From Prochlorococcus marinus XMU1405 (lineage in GTDB: Bacteria > Cyanobacteriota > Cyanobacteriia > PCC-6307 > Cyanobiaceae), in assembly GCF_017696275.1 (NCBI RefSeq), contig NZ_JAAORF010000003.1, forward strand, positions 589,515 through 653,514: DNA of 64,000 bases. Reading direction: 5' to 3'. Positions within the stretch are counted from its first letter, which is position 1, and every line of letters starts with the position of its first letter. Below the pieces are notes generated by a model that worked only from the letters and a program-made list of their open reading frames with translations, was not told the DNA's origin and searched no databases. A program made the translations under genes and the position numbers. Shown in pieces: positions 46,349-55,564 of this stretch.

Positions 46349-46396
46349 AAAATCTTTAACTAATTAGTCAAATAAGCAAGTATTTCTAATATATCA

Positions 46397-47479
46397 ATGA
46401 AAAGCTTAAAAGAAAATTTTCAAAAAGCAAAGATAGTTATTATTGGATCAGGGATTATTGGAAAATTTAACGCCTTAGAATTATCAGAATTAGGTTTCCA
46501 GGTAACGATAATAGATCCAACTCAACTCCAAAATAGTAGCAATGCAGCTTTAGGCTTGCTAATGGGTAATATGTATCAAAAAAGAAGGGGTAGAAGCTGG
46601 GATCTCAGGAAACAAAGTATTGAATTATGGCCACAATGGATTACGTTCTTACAAAAATTTAATTCTGAATTAAATATCGAAAAACCATTAATACAACTAA
46701 CTACTAATGAAGAAAAGTTTAAAAAATTAGAGAAATTTGTTTATGAAAATAATGATCCAACTTTACTAATTTTAAAAAGAGACTCAATATTAATCAAAAA
46801 TATAAATAAAGCCTTCCAAACAAAAAATATAAAAGGAATGATCTCCTTCAAAGATGGAAGAATAAATGCTTTATCATTACTTCAAACATTAGATAAATAT
46901 CTAAAAAATAAAAAAGTAAATTATTTACAAGGAGAAATAATAAAAATAAGAAAATCAAACAATCAATGGATTTCTACAACAAGGAATAATGAAAATATCA
47001 AATCTGACATGGTTATTTTGTGTAATTCACTAAAAGCGATTGATTTAATAGATAGCCGATCTCACAACATCAAATTAAAGCCTGTTTTAGGACAAGCTAT
47101 GGAAATTGAGATTAATGATCCACAAGTTGATTTGTTATCGCTGCCAAAACAATTCAATATAAATGGTAAAAATATAATTCAAAAATCAAAAAATAAGCTA
47201 ATTATTGGATCAACTGACGAATATAGTACTAAGCCAGAAAAAAATACATTCGAAAAACTCACAAATTTTCTCGATAAAAAACCAAATTGGCTGGAGAAAG
47301 GAAAAATTTCAAAAAAGTGGTACGGAATTAGGTCAAGACCAGATGGTGAACCTTCACCAATAATGAAAAATCTTGCAGATGGACTAATTATATGTACAGG
47401 TTTTTATAAAAATGGGATTTTACTTGCTCCCGCTTGCTCTAAATGGGTTGCTGATGAAATTAAAAATTACCTTTACTAA
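46397..47479 (+). CDS. FAD-dependent oxidoreductase, DAO family (ThiO/DadA-like)
   Basis: The 360-residue protein has the dinucleotide motif [20 protein letters not shown] at ~12-31, VTIIDPTQ, and a substrate domain with [31 protein letters not shown] and [19 protein letters not shown]. This fits the D-amino-acid oxidase fold shared by DadA, ThiO (glycine oxidase) and sarcosine oxidases. ThiO would supply dehydroglycine to ThiG (thiG is at 1681), a tempting but unproven link. It overlaps the dnaK 3' end by four bases (47476-47479, convergent). Confidence 0.85.
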   Translation: MKSLKENFQKAKIVIIGSGIIGKFNALELSELGFQVTIIDPTQLQNSSNAALGLLMGNMYQKRRGRSWDLRKQSIELWPQWITFLQKFNSELNIEKPLIQLTTNEEKFKKLEKFVYENNDPTLLILKRDSILIKNINKAFQTKNIKGMISFKDGRINALSLLQTLDKYLKNKKVNYLQGEIIKIRKSNNQWISTTRNNENIKSDMVILCNSLKAIDLIDSRSHNIKLKPVLGQAMEIEINDPQVDLLSLPKQFNINGKNIIQKSKNKLIIGSTDEYSTKPEKNTFEKLTNFLDKKPNWLEKGKISKKWYGIRSRPDGEPSPIMKNLADGLIICTGFYKNGILLAPACSKWVADEIKNYLY

Positions 47480-49383
47480 TCTTTTGTTTCAGTAAAGTCT
47501 GCATCAATTACATCATCTCCACCTTTTTCATTTGAATCACTCTGATCAGGACCGCCTGCTGCACCAGTTGATGGAGGCTGATTGCCTGGTTGCTGATAAA
47601 CAGATGAACCAACTGCATAAAGTTCTTGCTGGAGTTCTTCAAGAAGTTTTTTCATTGATTCATAATCTTCTTTTGAAGTTGCTTCTTTTAAAGCATTACT
47701 TTTTTCTTCAACTTTAGACTTTGCAGCAGCATCAATTTTGTCTCCTAACTCACCAAGTTGCTTTTCTGTCTGGTAGACAAGAGTTTCAGCTTGATTTTTT
47801 AAATCAATTTTTTCTCTTTTTTCTTTATCAGCAGATGCATTTGATTCAGCATCTTTTACCATTTTTTCTACTTCATTATCAGAAAGAGTAGAAGCACCAG
47901 TAATAGAAATACTTTGCTCTTTACCACTTCCTTTATCTTTAGCGGTAACACTAAGAATTCCATTTGCATCAATATCAAATGTAACTTCAATTTGCGGAAC
48001 TCCTCTTGGTGCTGACGGTATTCCATCCAATCTAAAGGTTCCTAAGCTTTTGTTATCAGAAGCCATTTCTCTTTCACCCTGTAAAACATGTATTTCAACA
48101 TTTGTTTGACCGTCTACAGCAGTTGAATATGTTTCAGATTTCTTTGTAGGTACTGTAGTATTTCGATTTATCATTTTTGTCATTACTCCGCCTAGAGTCT
48201 CTACACCTAGAGAAAGTGGAGTAACGTCAAGCAACAATATATCTTTAACCTCTCCTGCCAAAACTCCTCCCTGTATTGCAGCTCCAACAGCTACTACCTC
48301 ATCAGGATTAACGGTTTGATTTGGATCTTTACCAATTATTTTTTTAACTAAGTCTAGAACAGCAGGTATTCTGGATGAGCCTCCGACCATAACAACTTCA
48401 TCAATTTCACTAGTAGAAATTTTTGCATCGCTTATAGCTCTCTCAACTGGGGTCTTACACCTATCAATTAAAGAAGCTGCTAGTTCCTCGAACTTTGCTC
48501 TAGTAAGGTTCAAATCTAAATGTTTTGGTCCTTCAGGCGTGGCTGTAATAAAAGGTAAATTTATCTCACTTTGCGTAGCATTTGAGAGCTCTATTTTTGC
48601 TTTTTCTGCAGCTTCAGTCAATCTTTGCAAAGCTTGCTTATCTTGTCTGAGATCAATTCCCTCATTTGATTTAAAAGTATTAGCTAAGTGATCTACAATA
48701 CATCTATCAAAATCATCACCACCTAGATGTGTGTCTCCAGAAGTAGATAGAACTTCAGTTACTCCATCTCCTGCTTCAATAACTGAGACATCAAATGTTC
48801 CTCCCCCTAAATCAAAAACAAGAATTTTTTCATTTTCTTTATCTAAACCATATGCTAAAGCTGCAGCGGTTGGCTCATTAACAATTCTAAGGACTTCTAA
48901 ACCTGCAATCTTTCCAGCATCTTTAGTAGCCTGTCTTTGTGAATCATTAAAATAAGCTGGAACTGTAATTACAGCTTGTGTAATTTTTTCACCAAGGTAT
49001 TTACCCGCATCATCTGCTAACTTTCTTAAAACTTGAGAGCTTACCTCTTCAGGAGAAAACTGCTTATCCAAAATAGGGCATTTTAATTTGACACTAGAAC
49101 CAGATTTTTCAACAGAATAACTAACTTCTTTGGATTCTTCATTAACTTCATCAACTCTTCTTCCAACAAATCGTTTTGCTGAATAAAAAGTATTTTCAGG
49201 GTTCATTACAGCCTGTCTCTTAGCTATTTGTCCAACAAGCTGATCTTGATTTTTTGTATATGCAACAACTGATGGAGTAGTTCTGAAACCCTCAGCATTT
49301 GCTATTACAGTAGGTTTACCACCTTCCATTACAGCAACACAACTATTAGTTGTTCCTAAATCAATTCCTACAACCTTACCCAT
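47476..49383 (-). CDS. dnaK: Hsp70 chaperone DnaK
   Basis: DnaK binds unfolded peptides in an ATP-dependent cycle with DnaJ and GrpE. I chose ATG at 49381-49383, giving 635 residues starting [19 protein letters not shown], the universal N terminus. An upstream in-frame start (49446) would add 21 residues before it without precedent. Signatures are [43 protein letters not shown] and [13 protein letters not shown], then the beta-substrate domain, and an [21 protein letters not shown] acidic tail (here [17 protein letters not shown]). Cyanobacteria have several dnaK genes; the tail and full length point to the main DnaK2 type. No CIRCE repeat is seen upstream. Confidence 0.96.
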   Translation of the reverse strand: MGKVVGIDLGTTNSCVAVMEGGKPTVIANAEGFRTTPSVVAYTKNQDQLVGQIAKRQAVMNPENTFYSAKRFVGRRVDEVNEESKEVSYSVEKSGSSVKLKCPILDKQFSPEEVSSQVLRKLADDAGKYLGEKITQAVITVPAYFNDSQRQATKDAGKIAGLEVLRIVNEPTAAALAYGLDKENEKILVFDLGGGTFDVSVIEAGDGVTEVLSTSGDTHLGGDDFDRCIVDHLANTFKSNEGIDLRQDKQALQRLTEAAEKAKIELSNATQSEINLPFITATPEGPKHLDLNLTRAKFEELAASLIDRCKTPVERAISDAKISTSEIDEVVMVGGSSRIPAVLDLVKKIIGKDPNQTVNPDEVVAVGAAIQGGVLAGEVKDILLLDVTPLSLGVETLGGVMTKMINRNTTVPTKKSETYSTAVDGQTNVEIHVLQGEREMASDNKSLGTFRLDGIPSAPRGVPQIEVTFDIDANGILSVTAKDKGSGKEQSISITGASTLSDNEVEKMVKDAESNASADKEKREKIDLKNQAETLVYQTEKQLGELGDKIDAAAKSKVEEKSNALKEATSKEDYESMKKLLEELQQELYAVGSSVYQQPGNQPPSTGAAGGPDQSDSNEKGGDDVIDADFTETKD

Positions 49384-49498
49384 GGGTAAACACTTTATAT
49401 TTGTTATTCTCCATAATCGGTCATTGACGTCATTATTGTTACTCAAAGATGGGGTGTGGTTCCCGAACAGATCATTATTTTAAAAAAAAAATCTAAAC
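49384..49498. promoter_or_regulatory. dnaK-aroE divergent intergenic region
   Basis: This 115-base gap holds the promoters of both genes. A palindrome TGACGTCA lies at 49425-49432 and could be a binding site or coincidence. I found no CIRCE inverted repeat (TTAGCACTC-type) and no clear ribosome site near either start. Confidence 0.25.
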
Positions 49499-50359
49499 AT
49501 GATTTCAAGTAAGACATCTTTTATAGCATTAATCGGCAATCCAGTAAGCCACTCATTGTCACCGATTATGCAAAATGCTGCATTCCAATATTTAGGCCTA
49601 GATTTAATTTATATTGCTATACCTTGCAAAGATGAAGATCTAGAATTGGTTCTGAATTCTTTGAAAAAAATTAATTGCAAGGGTTTAAATATTACAATTC
49701 CCCATAAAGAAAAAGTATTTAACCTATGTAGTGAAATTTCGCCTATTGCAAGCAAACTGAAAGCCATTAATACCCTGAAATTAAATTCTGAAAATGAATG
49801 GAGCGCTACTAATACTGATTTAGAAGGATTTATTTATCCATTAAAAAATTTAAACTTAGCAAAGAAAAAATCAATAGTTCTTGGCTCTGGGGGTGCAGCA
49901 AAATCTGTTATTCAAGGTTTAATAAATTTAAATCTTTCAAAAATTTCAGTAATAGCACGTAACAAATCATCACTAGATGAATTAATAAAAAAATTTGAAA
50001 ATCAAATTGAACTTCAGGGCTTCTTAAGTAACGATAATCAAGCTCAAAATTCAATTGAAGAAGCAGATTTGGTTGTAAATACAACGCCAGTAGGAATGAA
50101 AACAGCTAATAATGAGTCGAATGTATTGCCATATGGAGATTATTTTTGGAGATCTCTTAACTCAAAAACTATTGTTTATGATTTAATCTATAATCCTGCT
50201 CCGACTCATCTATTAAAATTCAGCGCCAATAAAGGATGCATGACTATCGATGGTTTGCAAATGCTTGTTGCTCAGGGATTGAAATCATTATCATTTTGGA
50301 CAAATGGCTTAGAAGTACCTTTTCATATTATGAACGATGCACTCAAAAATCATCTTTAA
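49499..50359 (+). CDS. aroE: shikimate dehydrogenase
   Basis: AroE reduces dehydroshikimate to shikimate with NADPH. The 286-residue protein has the substrate-binding motif IGNPVSHSLSPIMQNAAF near the N terminus, NITIPHKEKV (catalytic Lys in IPHK), and the NADP loop VLGSGGAAKSVIQGL with VIARN, then NTTPVGM and DGLQMLVAQGLKS (catalytic loop). Length is normal. It diverges from dnaK. It belongs with the aroG and pabBC genes to chorismate synthesis, but they are scattered. Confidence 0.95.
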   Translation: MISSKTSFIALIGNPVSHSLSPIMQNAAFQYLGLDLIYIAIPCKDEDLELVLNSLKKINCKGLNITIPHKEKVFNLCSEISPIASKLKAINTLKLNSENEWSATNTDLEGFIYPLKNLNLAKKKSIVLGSGGAAKSVIQGLINLNLSKISVIARNKSSLDELIKKFENQIELQGFLSNDNQAQNSIEEADLVVNTTPVGMKTANNESNVLPYGDYFWRSLNSKTIVYDLIYNPAPTHLLKFSANKGCMTIDGLQMLVAQGLKSLSFWTNGLEVPFHIMNDALKNHL

Positions 50360-50448
50360 AATAATGCTAATTTTCAAGGAACTGCACATCATGATGTATC
50401 GTTAAAGATGAACAGACGCTCATAAATTAATAATATGAGCCAAAGACC

Positions 50449-50916
50449 TTGTCTGAAACTATGAACGATCAACAATTTTATTACGAAACCATGTATATCC
50501 TCCGCCCAGATATTGCGGAAGATGAAGTAACTAAACACATTGATAAATACAATAAGCTTTTAGAAGAATTTGGCGGTACCATCCTCGATAGTCAAATGAG
50601 GGGTAAAAGAAGATTAGCCTATCAAATAGCAAAACATAGAGAAGGTATTTACGTCCAACTAAGTCATCAAGGAGATGGACAACATATTTTCAAAATCGAA
50701 AAAGCAATGAGACTAAGTGAAGATGTTATTAGATACATGACCGTTAAACAAGAAGGGCCCTTGCCAACTCCAAGACCTTCTACGAAGAGTTCAACTAAAG
50801 CAGATGATAAAGAAAATCCAGAAACTAAAATTGAATCTAAGGAAGAACAATCAAAAGTAAGCGCAGATACTTCAACTTCGGGAAAAGATAATATTGAAAC
50901 TAAAGAAAATGAATAA
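50449..50916 (+). CDS. rpsF: 30S ribosomal protein S6 (bS6) with acidic C-terminal extension
   Basis: The protein has the bS6 core: [24 protein letters not shown](N), [31 protein letters not shown] and IRYMTV, a ferredoxin-like fold. A Lys/Ser/Glu-rich tail from ~108 to 155 ([20 protein letters not shown]) extends it beyond the usual ~100-residue core; similar tails occur in cyanobacteria. Start is uncertain: TTG at 50449 gives 155 residues and ATG at 50461 gives 151. rpsR and ssb, often next to rpsF in bacteria, are absent; argG is convergent 9 bases away. Confidence 0.94.
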   Translation: MSETMNDQQFYYETMYILRPDIAEDEVTKHIDKYNKLLEEFGGTILDSQMRGKRRLAYQIAKHREGIYVQLSHQGDGQHIFKIEKAMRLSEDVIRYMTVKQEGPLPTPRPSTKSSTKADDKENPETKIESKEEQSKVSADTSTSGKDNIETKENE

Positions 50917-50925
50917 TATTAAATA

Positions 50926-52140
50926 TTAATCACTTGACTTTGAATTTAACTCGGCCCAAATTTTATTAGACATACCCCACATATAAATAAAACCCTCTGC
51001 TAAAGAATGTTTAAAGCCATCATCACGACTATAAGTTGCCAAATCCTCTCTGTAAAGTGAATTATTTTCAGACATTCTTCCAATTATTATGGCGTTTCCC
51101 TTATGAAGTCTAATCTTTACTCTTCCATTAACTGAGGTTTGAGTTGATGAAATAAAAGCATCTAAACTATCTTTAAGAGGTCCAAACCAAAAACCTTGAT
51201 AAACCAATTGGCCCCATTTTTTTTCCACTATCCCTTTAAAATCTATAACATTGGGGTTTAATGTAATACTTTCTAACTCTCTGTGAGCTTTGATTAAAAG
51301 TAAGAGTCCAGGTGTTTCATAAATCTCTCTACTTTTGATTCCTACTACTCTATCTTCAATCATATCTATTCTTCCAAAACCATGTTCACCTGCAAGATTA
51401 TTAGCTTTTTGAATAATCTCAACTGGAGTTAAAAATTCATCATTAATTGCAACTGGAAACCCATTTTTAAAAACAATTTCTATATCTTGATGGAAATCAG
51501 GTGAATTATTAATTGATGATGTAATGGCAAATATATCTTCAGGTGGTTCTTGCATTGGGTCTTCTAATAGACCCGCTTCAATACTCCTACCAAGCAAGTT
51601 CACATCAATTGAATATGGTGATTTTTTTGATACTGGTGCAGGAATACCAAATTTTTCTCCATACAATATTGCCTCTTCCCTACTCATATTCCACTCCCTT
51701 GCAGGAGTAATTATTTTCAAATCAGGTCCCAAAGCATTTATTGCTAAATCAAATCGAACTTGATCATTCCCTTTACCAGTACATCCATGAGCCACTGCAT
51801 CAGCATTAATCTCTCGTGCAATATTTACTAGATTTTCAGCAATTAAAGGTCTTGCAAGAGCTGTAGATAGAGGATATTTATCTAAATATAATGCGTTTGC
51901 TCTAATAGCTGGAAAAGCAAATCTCTCGACAAAACTATCAATTAAATTGCCAACGATTGATTGGGATGCACCAGAATTTAAAGCTTTTTGCCTAATAAGT
52001 TCTAAATCTTCGCCTTGTCCAAGATCTGCCACAAAAGTAACAACTTCTGAAATCCCATATTCATTCTTCAGATATGGAATACAAACGCTAGTATCAACGC
52101 CGCCAGAATAAGCAAGTACAACTTTTTTTGTCTGCTTCAT
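50926..52140 (-). CDS. argG: argininosuccinate synthase
   Basis: ArgG joins citrulline and aspartate, using ATP, to argininosuccinate in arginine synthesis. The 404-residue protein has the N-type ATP pyrophosphatase P-loop [16 protein letters not shown] near the N terminus, [26 protein letters not shown] and [17 protein letters not shown]. Length is normal. It is convergent with rpsF (9-base gap) and 37 bases from a small membrane ORF. Confidence 0.97.
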   Translation of the reverse strand: MKQTKKVVLAYSGGVDTSVCIPYLKNEYGISEVVTFVADLGQGEDLELIRQKALNSGASQSIVGNLIDSFVERFAFPAIRANALYLDKYPLSTALARPLIAENLVNIAREINADAVAHGCTGKGNDQVRFDLAINALGPDLKIITPAREWNMSREEAILYGEKFGIPAPVSKKSPYSIDVNLLGRSIEAGLLEDPMQEPPEDIFAITSSINNSPDFHQDIEIVFKNGFPVAINDEFLTPVEIIQKANNLAGEHGFGRIDMIEDRVVGIKSREIYETPGLLLLIKAHRELESITLNPNVIDFKGIVEKKWGQLVYQGFWFGPLKDSLDAFISSTQTSVNGRVKIRLHKGNAIIIGRMSENNSLYREDLATYSRDDGFKHSLAEGFIYMWGMSNKIWAELNSKSSD

Positions 52141-52177
52141 TTAAATTTTCTCCATAAATTTTTATTTTTTGCCGTAA

Positions 52178-52372
52178 TTAAGAATTTGAAAACTTATTCA
52201 AAACTAATATTATTGTAACTAAAAGAGCTGGACCAAAAACTAGTAATAAGATAAGAAAATTATTAATAATTAAAACATTGGGATTAAAGTATCCTATAAG
52301 TTTAAATAATCCTGACAGCAACAATGAAATTAGCCAAATAAAAAAGTATTTTAAATTTCCTTTATCAAACAA
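52178..52372 (-). CDS. small membrane protein, unknown
   Basis: A 64-residue frame starting with TTG (52370-52372) that encodes two hydrophobic segments, ~10-30 (FFIWLISLLLSGLFKLIGYF) and ~36-59 (NNFLILLLVFGPALLVTIILVL). The short loop contains Pro and Asn. No family is recognised. It lies in its own space upstream of argG (37 bases), and 53 bases from the divergent DUF3134-like gene. The TTG start and short length lower confidence, but a two-helix membrane protein is a believable gene. Confidence 0.5.
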   Translation of the reverse strand: MFDKGNLKYFFIWLISLLLSGLFKLIGYFNPNVLIINNFLILLLVFGPALLVTIILVLNKFSNS

Positions 52373-52425
52373 AGTTTTTCGTCCCCATTATTATGTATTA
52401 TCTTATATGTAGAACATAACAATTA

Positions 52426-52704
52426 ATGGATTCAAATAAACTAAAAATTAGATTAGACGATATTTCTGAGGTCAACCCTGCTTTAACTTGCTACCACAGA
52501 GATGATCCAGCTCCTGTATTGCCATTAAGAGATGAACCTGATCTTCTATCTTGGCTTGAAAATTCAGGAAGACTTGTTACTGAAAAAGAAGGAGATTCAC
52601 AAGAAATTAGTACAATAGAAGAAGAAGAACTTTCAGCACTTATGGGCGAAAAAGAAGATTATAAAACTGAAGAAGAACCTTCAGAAGATGATTGGGAAGA
52701 TTAA
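52426..52704 (+). CDS. small acidic protein, possibly DUF3134 family
   Basis: A 92-residue protein with a mixed N terminus (NPALTCYHRDDPAPVLPLRD, then PDLLSWLENSGRL) and a strongly acidic C terminus (EEEELSALMGEKEDYKTEEE, then DDWED). The PAPVLPLRDEPDLLSWLE and GRL pattern reminds me of DUF3134, a cyanobacterial family of unknown function; this is from memory. It overlaps mraY by 17 bases, so the two are probably co-transcribed and perhaps coupled. Nothing suggests its biochemical role. Confidence 0.7.
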   Translation: MDSNKLKIRLDDISEVNPALTCYHRDDPAPVLPLRDEPDLLSWLENSGRLVTEKEGDSQEISTIEEEELSALMGEKEDYKTEEEPSEDDWED

Positions 52705-53764
52705 AACTTTTAACTTTAAATCGTTATTAATATTAAATACTTTTGCTTTAGTTGTAACTTCATATATTTTTAATAATTTTATTTTTATAGGAGTCTTTAC
52801 TTCATTTTTTTTTATTTCTTTATGTGCAACAAAAAATGGTCTAGAAATAATCAGAAAATTAAATTTACTTCAAAATATTAGAAGTGAAGGTCCAGCTAAT
52901 CACTTTAAAAAAAGTGATACTCCAACAATGGGTGGGATTTTTATGATAATACCTTTTTTAATTTTGCTTTTGATAATAACCATCAATTTAGGTTCTCTAA
53001 AATTATTTCTTTTATTACTTACTATTTTTGGTTTCTTTATTACAGGATTTTTAGATGATTATTTAAGCATTAAAAAAAAGGAGAACAAAGGTTTAAAAAC
53101 AAAAGAAAAATTTGCTCTTCAAAGTATTATTTCAATAATTTTTATATTTTTAGCCTATAAAAAAAATTTAATAGATCCATTCATTACAGTATCTGACTCT
53201 TGGGGAATAAACGTAAATATTTTTATATTGCCAATTTCTTTTTTAGTACTTGTTGGCATAAGTAATTCGGTTAATTTAACTGATGGGCTAGATGGATTAG
53301 CAGCTGGTTGCAGTGGGGTTGTCTTTTTTGGATTAGGAACAGAAATATTGATGAAAGGACAGCAAGAGCTTTTTGTTTTTAGTATTTTATGTTATTCAAT
53401 GTCGGGCATATGCTTAGGATTTCTCAAATACAATAATTATCCTGCAAAAATATTTATGGGTGACACAGGATCTTTATCTATTGGTGCAATTCTTGGTTCT
53501 ATAGCGTTATTAACTAATAGCGTTTTTACCTTATTGATATTCTCAGGAATATTTATTATTGAATCATTATCAGTAATAATTCAAGTAGGTTTTTTTAAAA
53601 TTACAAAAAAGTTATTTCATAGAGGTAAACGCATATTTTTAATGGCTCCTTTGCACCACCATTTTGAACTTAAAGGAGTTAAGGAACAAAAAATAGTTGA
53701 AAATTTTTGGAAAATCAACATTTTACTTGTAATTTTAGGTATAGTTTTAAAAATCATTCTCTAG
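52688..53764 (+). CDS. mraY: phospho-N-acetylmuramoyl-pentapeptide transferase
   Basis: MraY transfers phospho-MurNAc-pentapeptide to undecaprenyl phosphate (lipid I formation) at the membrane. The 358-residue protein has about ten hydrophobic segments and the family motifs SDTPTMGGIFMII, FITGFLDDYLSIKKKENKGL (catalytic DD), NLTDGLDGLAAG, MGDTGSLSIGA and the HHHFELKG histidine motif. The length is normal. It overlaps the preceding acidic gene by 17 bases and precedes the small 53775 gene by 10. Other mur genes are not here, so it is not part of a dcw cluster. Confidence 0.95.
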   Translation: MIGKIKTFNFKSLLILNTFALVVTSYIFNNFIFIGVFTSFFFISLCATKNGLEIIRKLNLLQNIRSEGPANHFKKSDTPTMGGIFMIIPFLILLLIITINLGSLKLFLLLLTIFGFFITGFLDDYLSIKKKENKGLKTKEKFALQSIISIIFIFLAYKKNLIDPFITVSDSWGINVNIFILPISFLVLVGISNSVNLTDGLDGLAAGCSGVVFFGLGTEILMKGQQELFVFSILCYSMSGICLGFLKYNNYPAKIFMGDTGSLSIGAILGSIALLTNSVFTLLIFSGIFIIESLSVIIQVGFFKITKKLFHRGKRIFLMAPLHHHFELKGVKEQKIVENFWKINILLVILGIVLKIIL

Positions 53765-53774
53765 AAAATTTATT

Positions 53775-54020
53775 ATGAGTTTTTTTACGTGGAAAGATAA
53801 TGGATTAACAAGTGACTGCTCAAGTCTTGATGCAATGGCATCAAGATTTGAAGAAACTGCTAACTTAATGAAAAAACTATCTAAGAAAGGTTTCAAACTA
53901 AAGAAAACTAATAAGAATCAACTAATTCTTCACCCTGATCCTAAAGTATTTGATCAATGGGGTTTTATAAGTGAAGAACTTCCTTTTAAACAACTTTGTT
54001 TAATTTCAGAGGAAGAATAA
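53775..54020 (+). CDS. small hypothetical protein
   Basis: An 81-residue protein with the start MSFFTWKDNGLTSDCSSLDA, a helical ARFEET-like stretch (MASRFEETANLMKKLSKKGF), then a basic linker and a C-terminal part HPDPKVFDQWGFISEE. No family is recognised with confidence. It is soluble, with no signal peptide or membrane span. It follows mraY by 10 bases and its final 22 codons overlap the tail of sps on the opposite strand (53954-54020). It looks like a real gene because of composition and spacing. Confidence 0.65.
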   Translation: MSFFTWKDNGLTSDCSSLDAMASRFEETANLMKKLSKKGFKLKKTNKNQLILHPDPKVFDQWGFISEELPFKQLCLISEEE

Positions 54021-55363
54021 CTATTTGAACTTGAAAATTCTTCTGTGAGTATTGATAAATAATTTCGTACATGAGTGTTCCAACTAAAGTGCCTGTTAAC
54101 ACCCTCAATTCCATTTCTACTCCATAATTTCCACTGATTAGTATTAGAAATTCCTTTTTCAAGAAAAACTTTCAACTCATTAATATCAGTAACATCTACT
54201 AGAAGTCCATTCTCACATTTTGAACAAATTTCTTTTGGCCCTCCGTCATTTGTTGATATGATTGGTAATCCACATGAAGAAGCTTCAAGAAGCGTTAAAC
54301 CAAACGGCTCTGTTAAAGCTGGATTTACGAATACACCACCTCTACTAGCAGCCCACCTATACAAAGCAGGTATCTGACTTGGGAGATGTTTCTTTGGATA
54401 TGCTACCTTTCCATACAAATTATATTTATCAATTGTTTCAAAAATATTATTGAAAACATCTTTTTGTTGAGGGTCAAGTTTTGAAGTACTATCTCTACAA
54501 CCCAAAATCAAAATTAAATTAGTTTTTCTTTTTAATTTTTCAGATCTTCCATATGCCTCAATCAAAGATGGAATATTTTTTCTTCTTACAGCTCTAGAAA
54601 TAGTCAAAAATGGAGGTTTTGTAGAATCCTTTAGAAAAGGTTTCATCATGTTATCAATTTCGGCTGTCTCGCTTGTGGAGTGAATATGGTGAAATTTATT
54701 ATGATCAACACCAGGAGGAATAACTTTAGCTTTGTGAGGTGAAAAAGAAGAATATTGTGAATATTGATACACTGACTCTTGTTTAGTGCTTGTAACAACA
54801 ATATCTGCAGAGTTCAATGCTTTTTCTTCTGCGTCAATTCTTTTGCTTATAAAATAAAGTTTTTCTATTTGGTTAGTTTTTAAACCAGTATCAAGCAATT
54901 TCCTTTTTTTTTCTCTTCCTAAAGAATGACCTGTAAAAACAAGAGGAACGTTTAAGGATTTACTTAGTTTAACGCCTACATATCCAGCATCTGCATAATG
55001 AGCATGAATAAAATTAGGCTTTTTGTTTTTTTTATAGTAAGAAATTAATCTCTCAGTTAAATGATCTAAATAAGGCCAAAGCAATTCCTTTCTTAAATAT
55101 TTATTAGGTCCAAATTTGAATCTTAAAATTCTAACTCCAGGTTCAACAAATTCTTCTTCTTGAGAATATTCATCATCTACTTTAGGGTCTTTTATTAAAC
55201 GAGTAACTAAATCCACTTGATCAACTTCTGAAGTATTAGCCAAGCTTTTAATTAACTCTAAAACGTATTGTGTTTGCCCTCCTGTATCTGCATCCCTGCC
55301 TAGCTCAAGATTTTTAGAACGTATAAGACCATGTAAATGTAAATGTAAAAATTTCAACCTCAT
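53954..55363 (-). CDS. sps: sucrose-phosphate synthase-like glycosyltransferase (no SPP domain)
   Basis: The 469-residue protein has the GT4 fold of plant/cyanobacterial sucrose-phosphate synthase: HLHLHGLIRSKNLELGRDADT and GGQTQYVLEL at the N terminus (UDP-glucose/fructose 6-P region), HAHYADAGYVG, FTGHSLGREKKRKLL and LTISRAVRRKNIPSLIEAYG, FVNPALTEPFGLTLLEA (E-x7-E). It makes sucrose 6-phosphate from UDP-glucose and fructose 6-phosphate. The C-terminal phosphatase-like (SPP) domain of longer cyanobacterial SPS is absent; the GT part ends near residue 445 and a Ser-rich tail (~24 residues) follows, all antisense to the convergent small gene. GGAGG at 55373-55377 is nine bases from the ATG. 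Confidence 0.88.
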   Translation of the reverse strand: MRLKFLHLHLHGLIRSKNLELGRDADTGGQTQYVLELIKSLANTSEVDQVDLVTRLIKDPKVDDEYSQEEEFVEPGVRILRFKFGPNKYLRKELLWPYLDHLTERLISYYKKNKKPNFIHAHYADAGYVGVKLSKSLNVPLVFTGHSLGREKKRKLLDTGLKTNQIEKLYFISKRIDAEEKALNSADIVVTSTKQESVYQYSQYSSFSPHKAKVIPPGVDHNKFHHIHSTSETAEIDNMMKPFLKDSTKPPFLTISRAVRRKNIPSLIEAYGRSEKLKRKTNLILILGCRDSTSKLDPQQKDVFNNIFETIDKYNLYGKVAYPKKHLPSQIPALYRWAASRGGVFVNPALTEPFGLTLLEASSCGLPIISTNDGGPKEICSKCENGLLVDVTDINELKVFLEKGISNTNQWKLWSRNGIEGVNRHFSWNTHVRNYLSILTEEFSSSNSYSSSEIKQSCLKGSSSLIKPH

Positions 55364-55564
55364 TCAGCAAATCCTCCGATAAACGGCCTTTAATACAAAT
55401 AAGCTGAATTTTCTAAGGAAATATTAAGAAAGCATTATGATTTGAAATTTTTTCAATATGAAAGTTTTCAAAAAAGCAGTTATAGAGGAGTTTTATGCCC
55501 CTTTAAAACAGAATTTCGTGTTACTGAAATAAGTAAAATAAGAAGAAATACAACAAGGATTTTC
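55364..55564 (-). promoter_or_regulatory. 201-base gap between sps and uvrA
   Basis: On the minus strand it carries the sps Shine-Dalgarno GGAGG (55373-55377) and, further up, unremarkable AT-rich sequence that probably holds the sps promoter and the uvrA transcript end. A plus-strand frame from a TTG at 55442 overlaps the uvrA 3' end and looks accidental. Confidence 0.3.

Noticed and set aside
49384..49446. 21-residue N-terminal extension of DnaK
   Set aside because: DnaK proteins begin at [13 protein letters not shown]; the extension is not family-like.
50360..50448. Micro-ORFs upstream of rpsF (13, 5 and 9 codons)
   Set aside because: Short overlapping frames with no Shine-Dalgarno or recurrent pattern; likely chance in AT-rich DNA.
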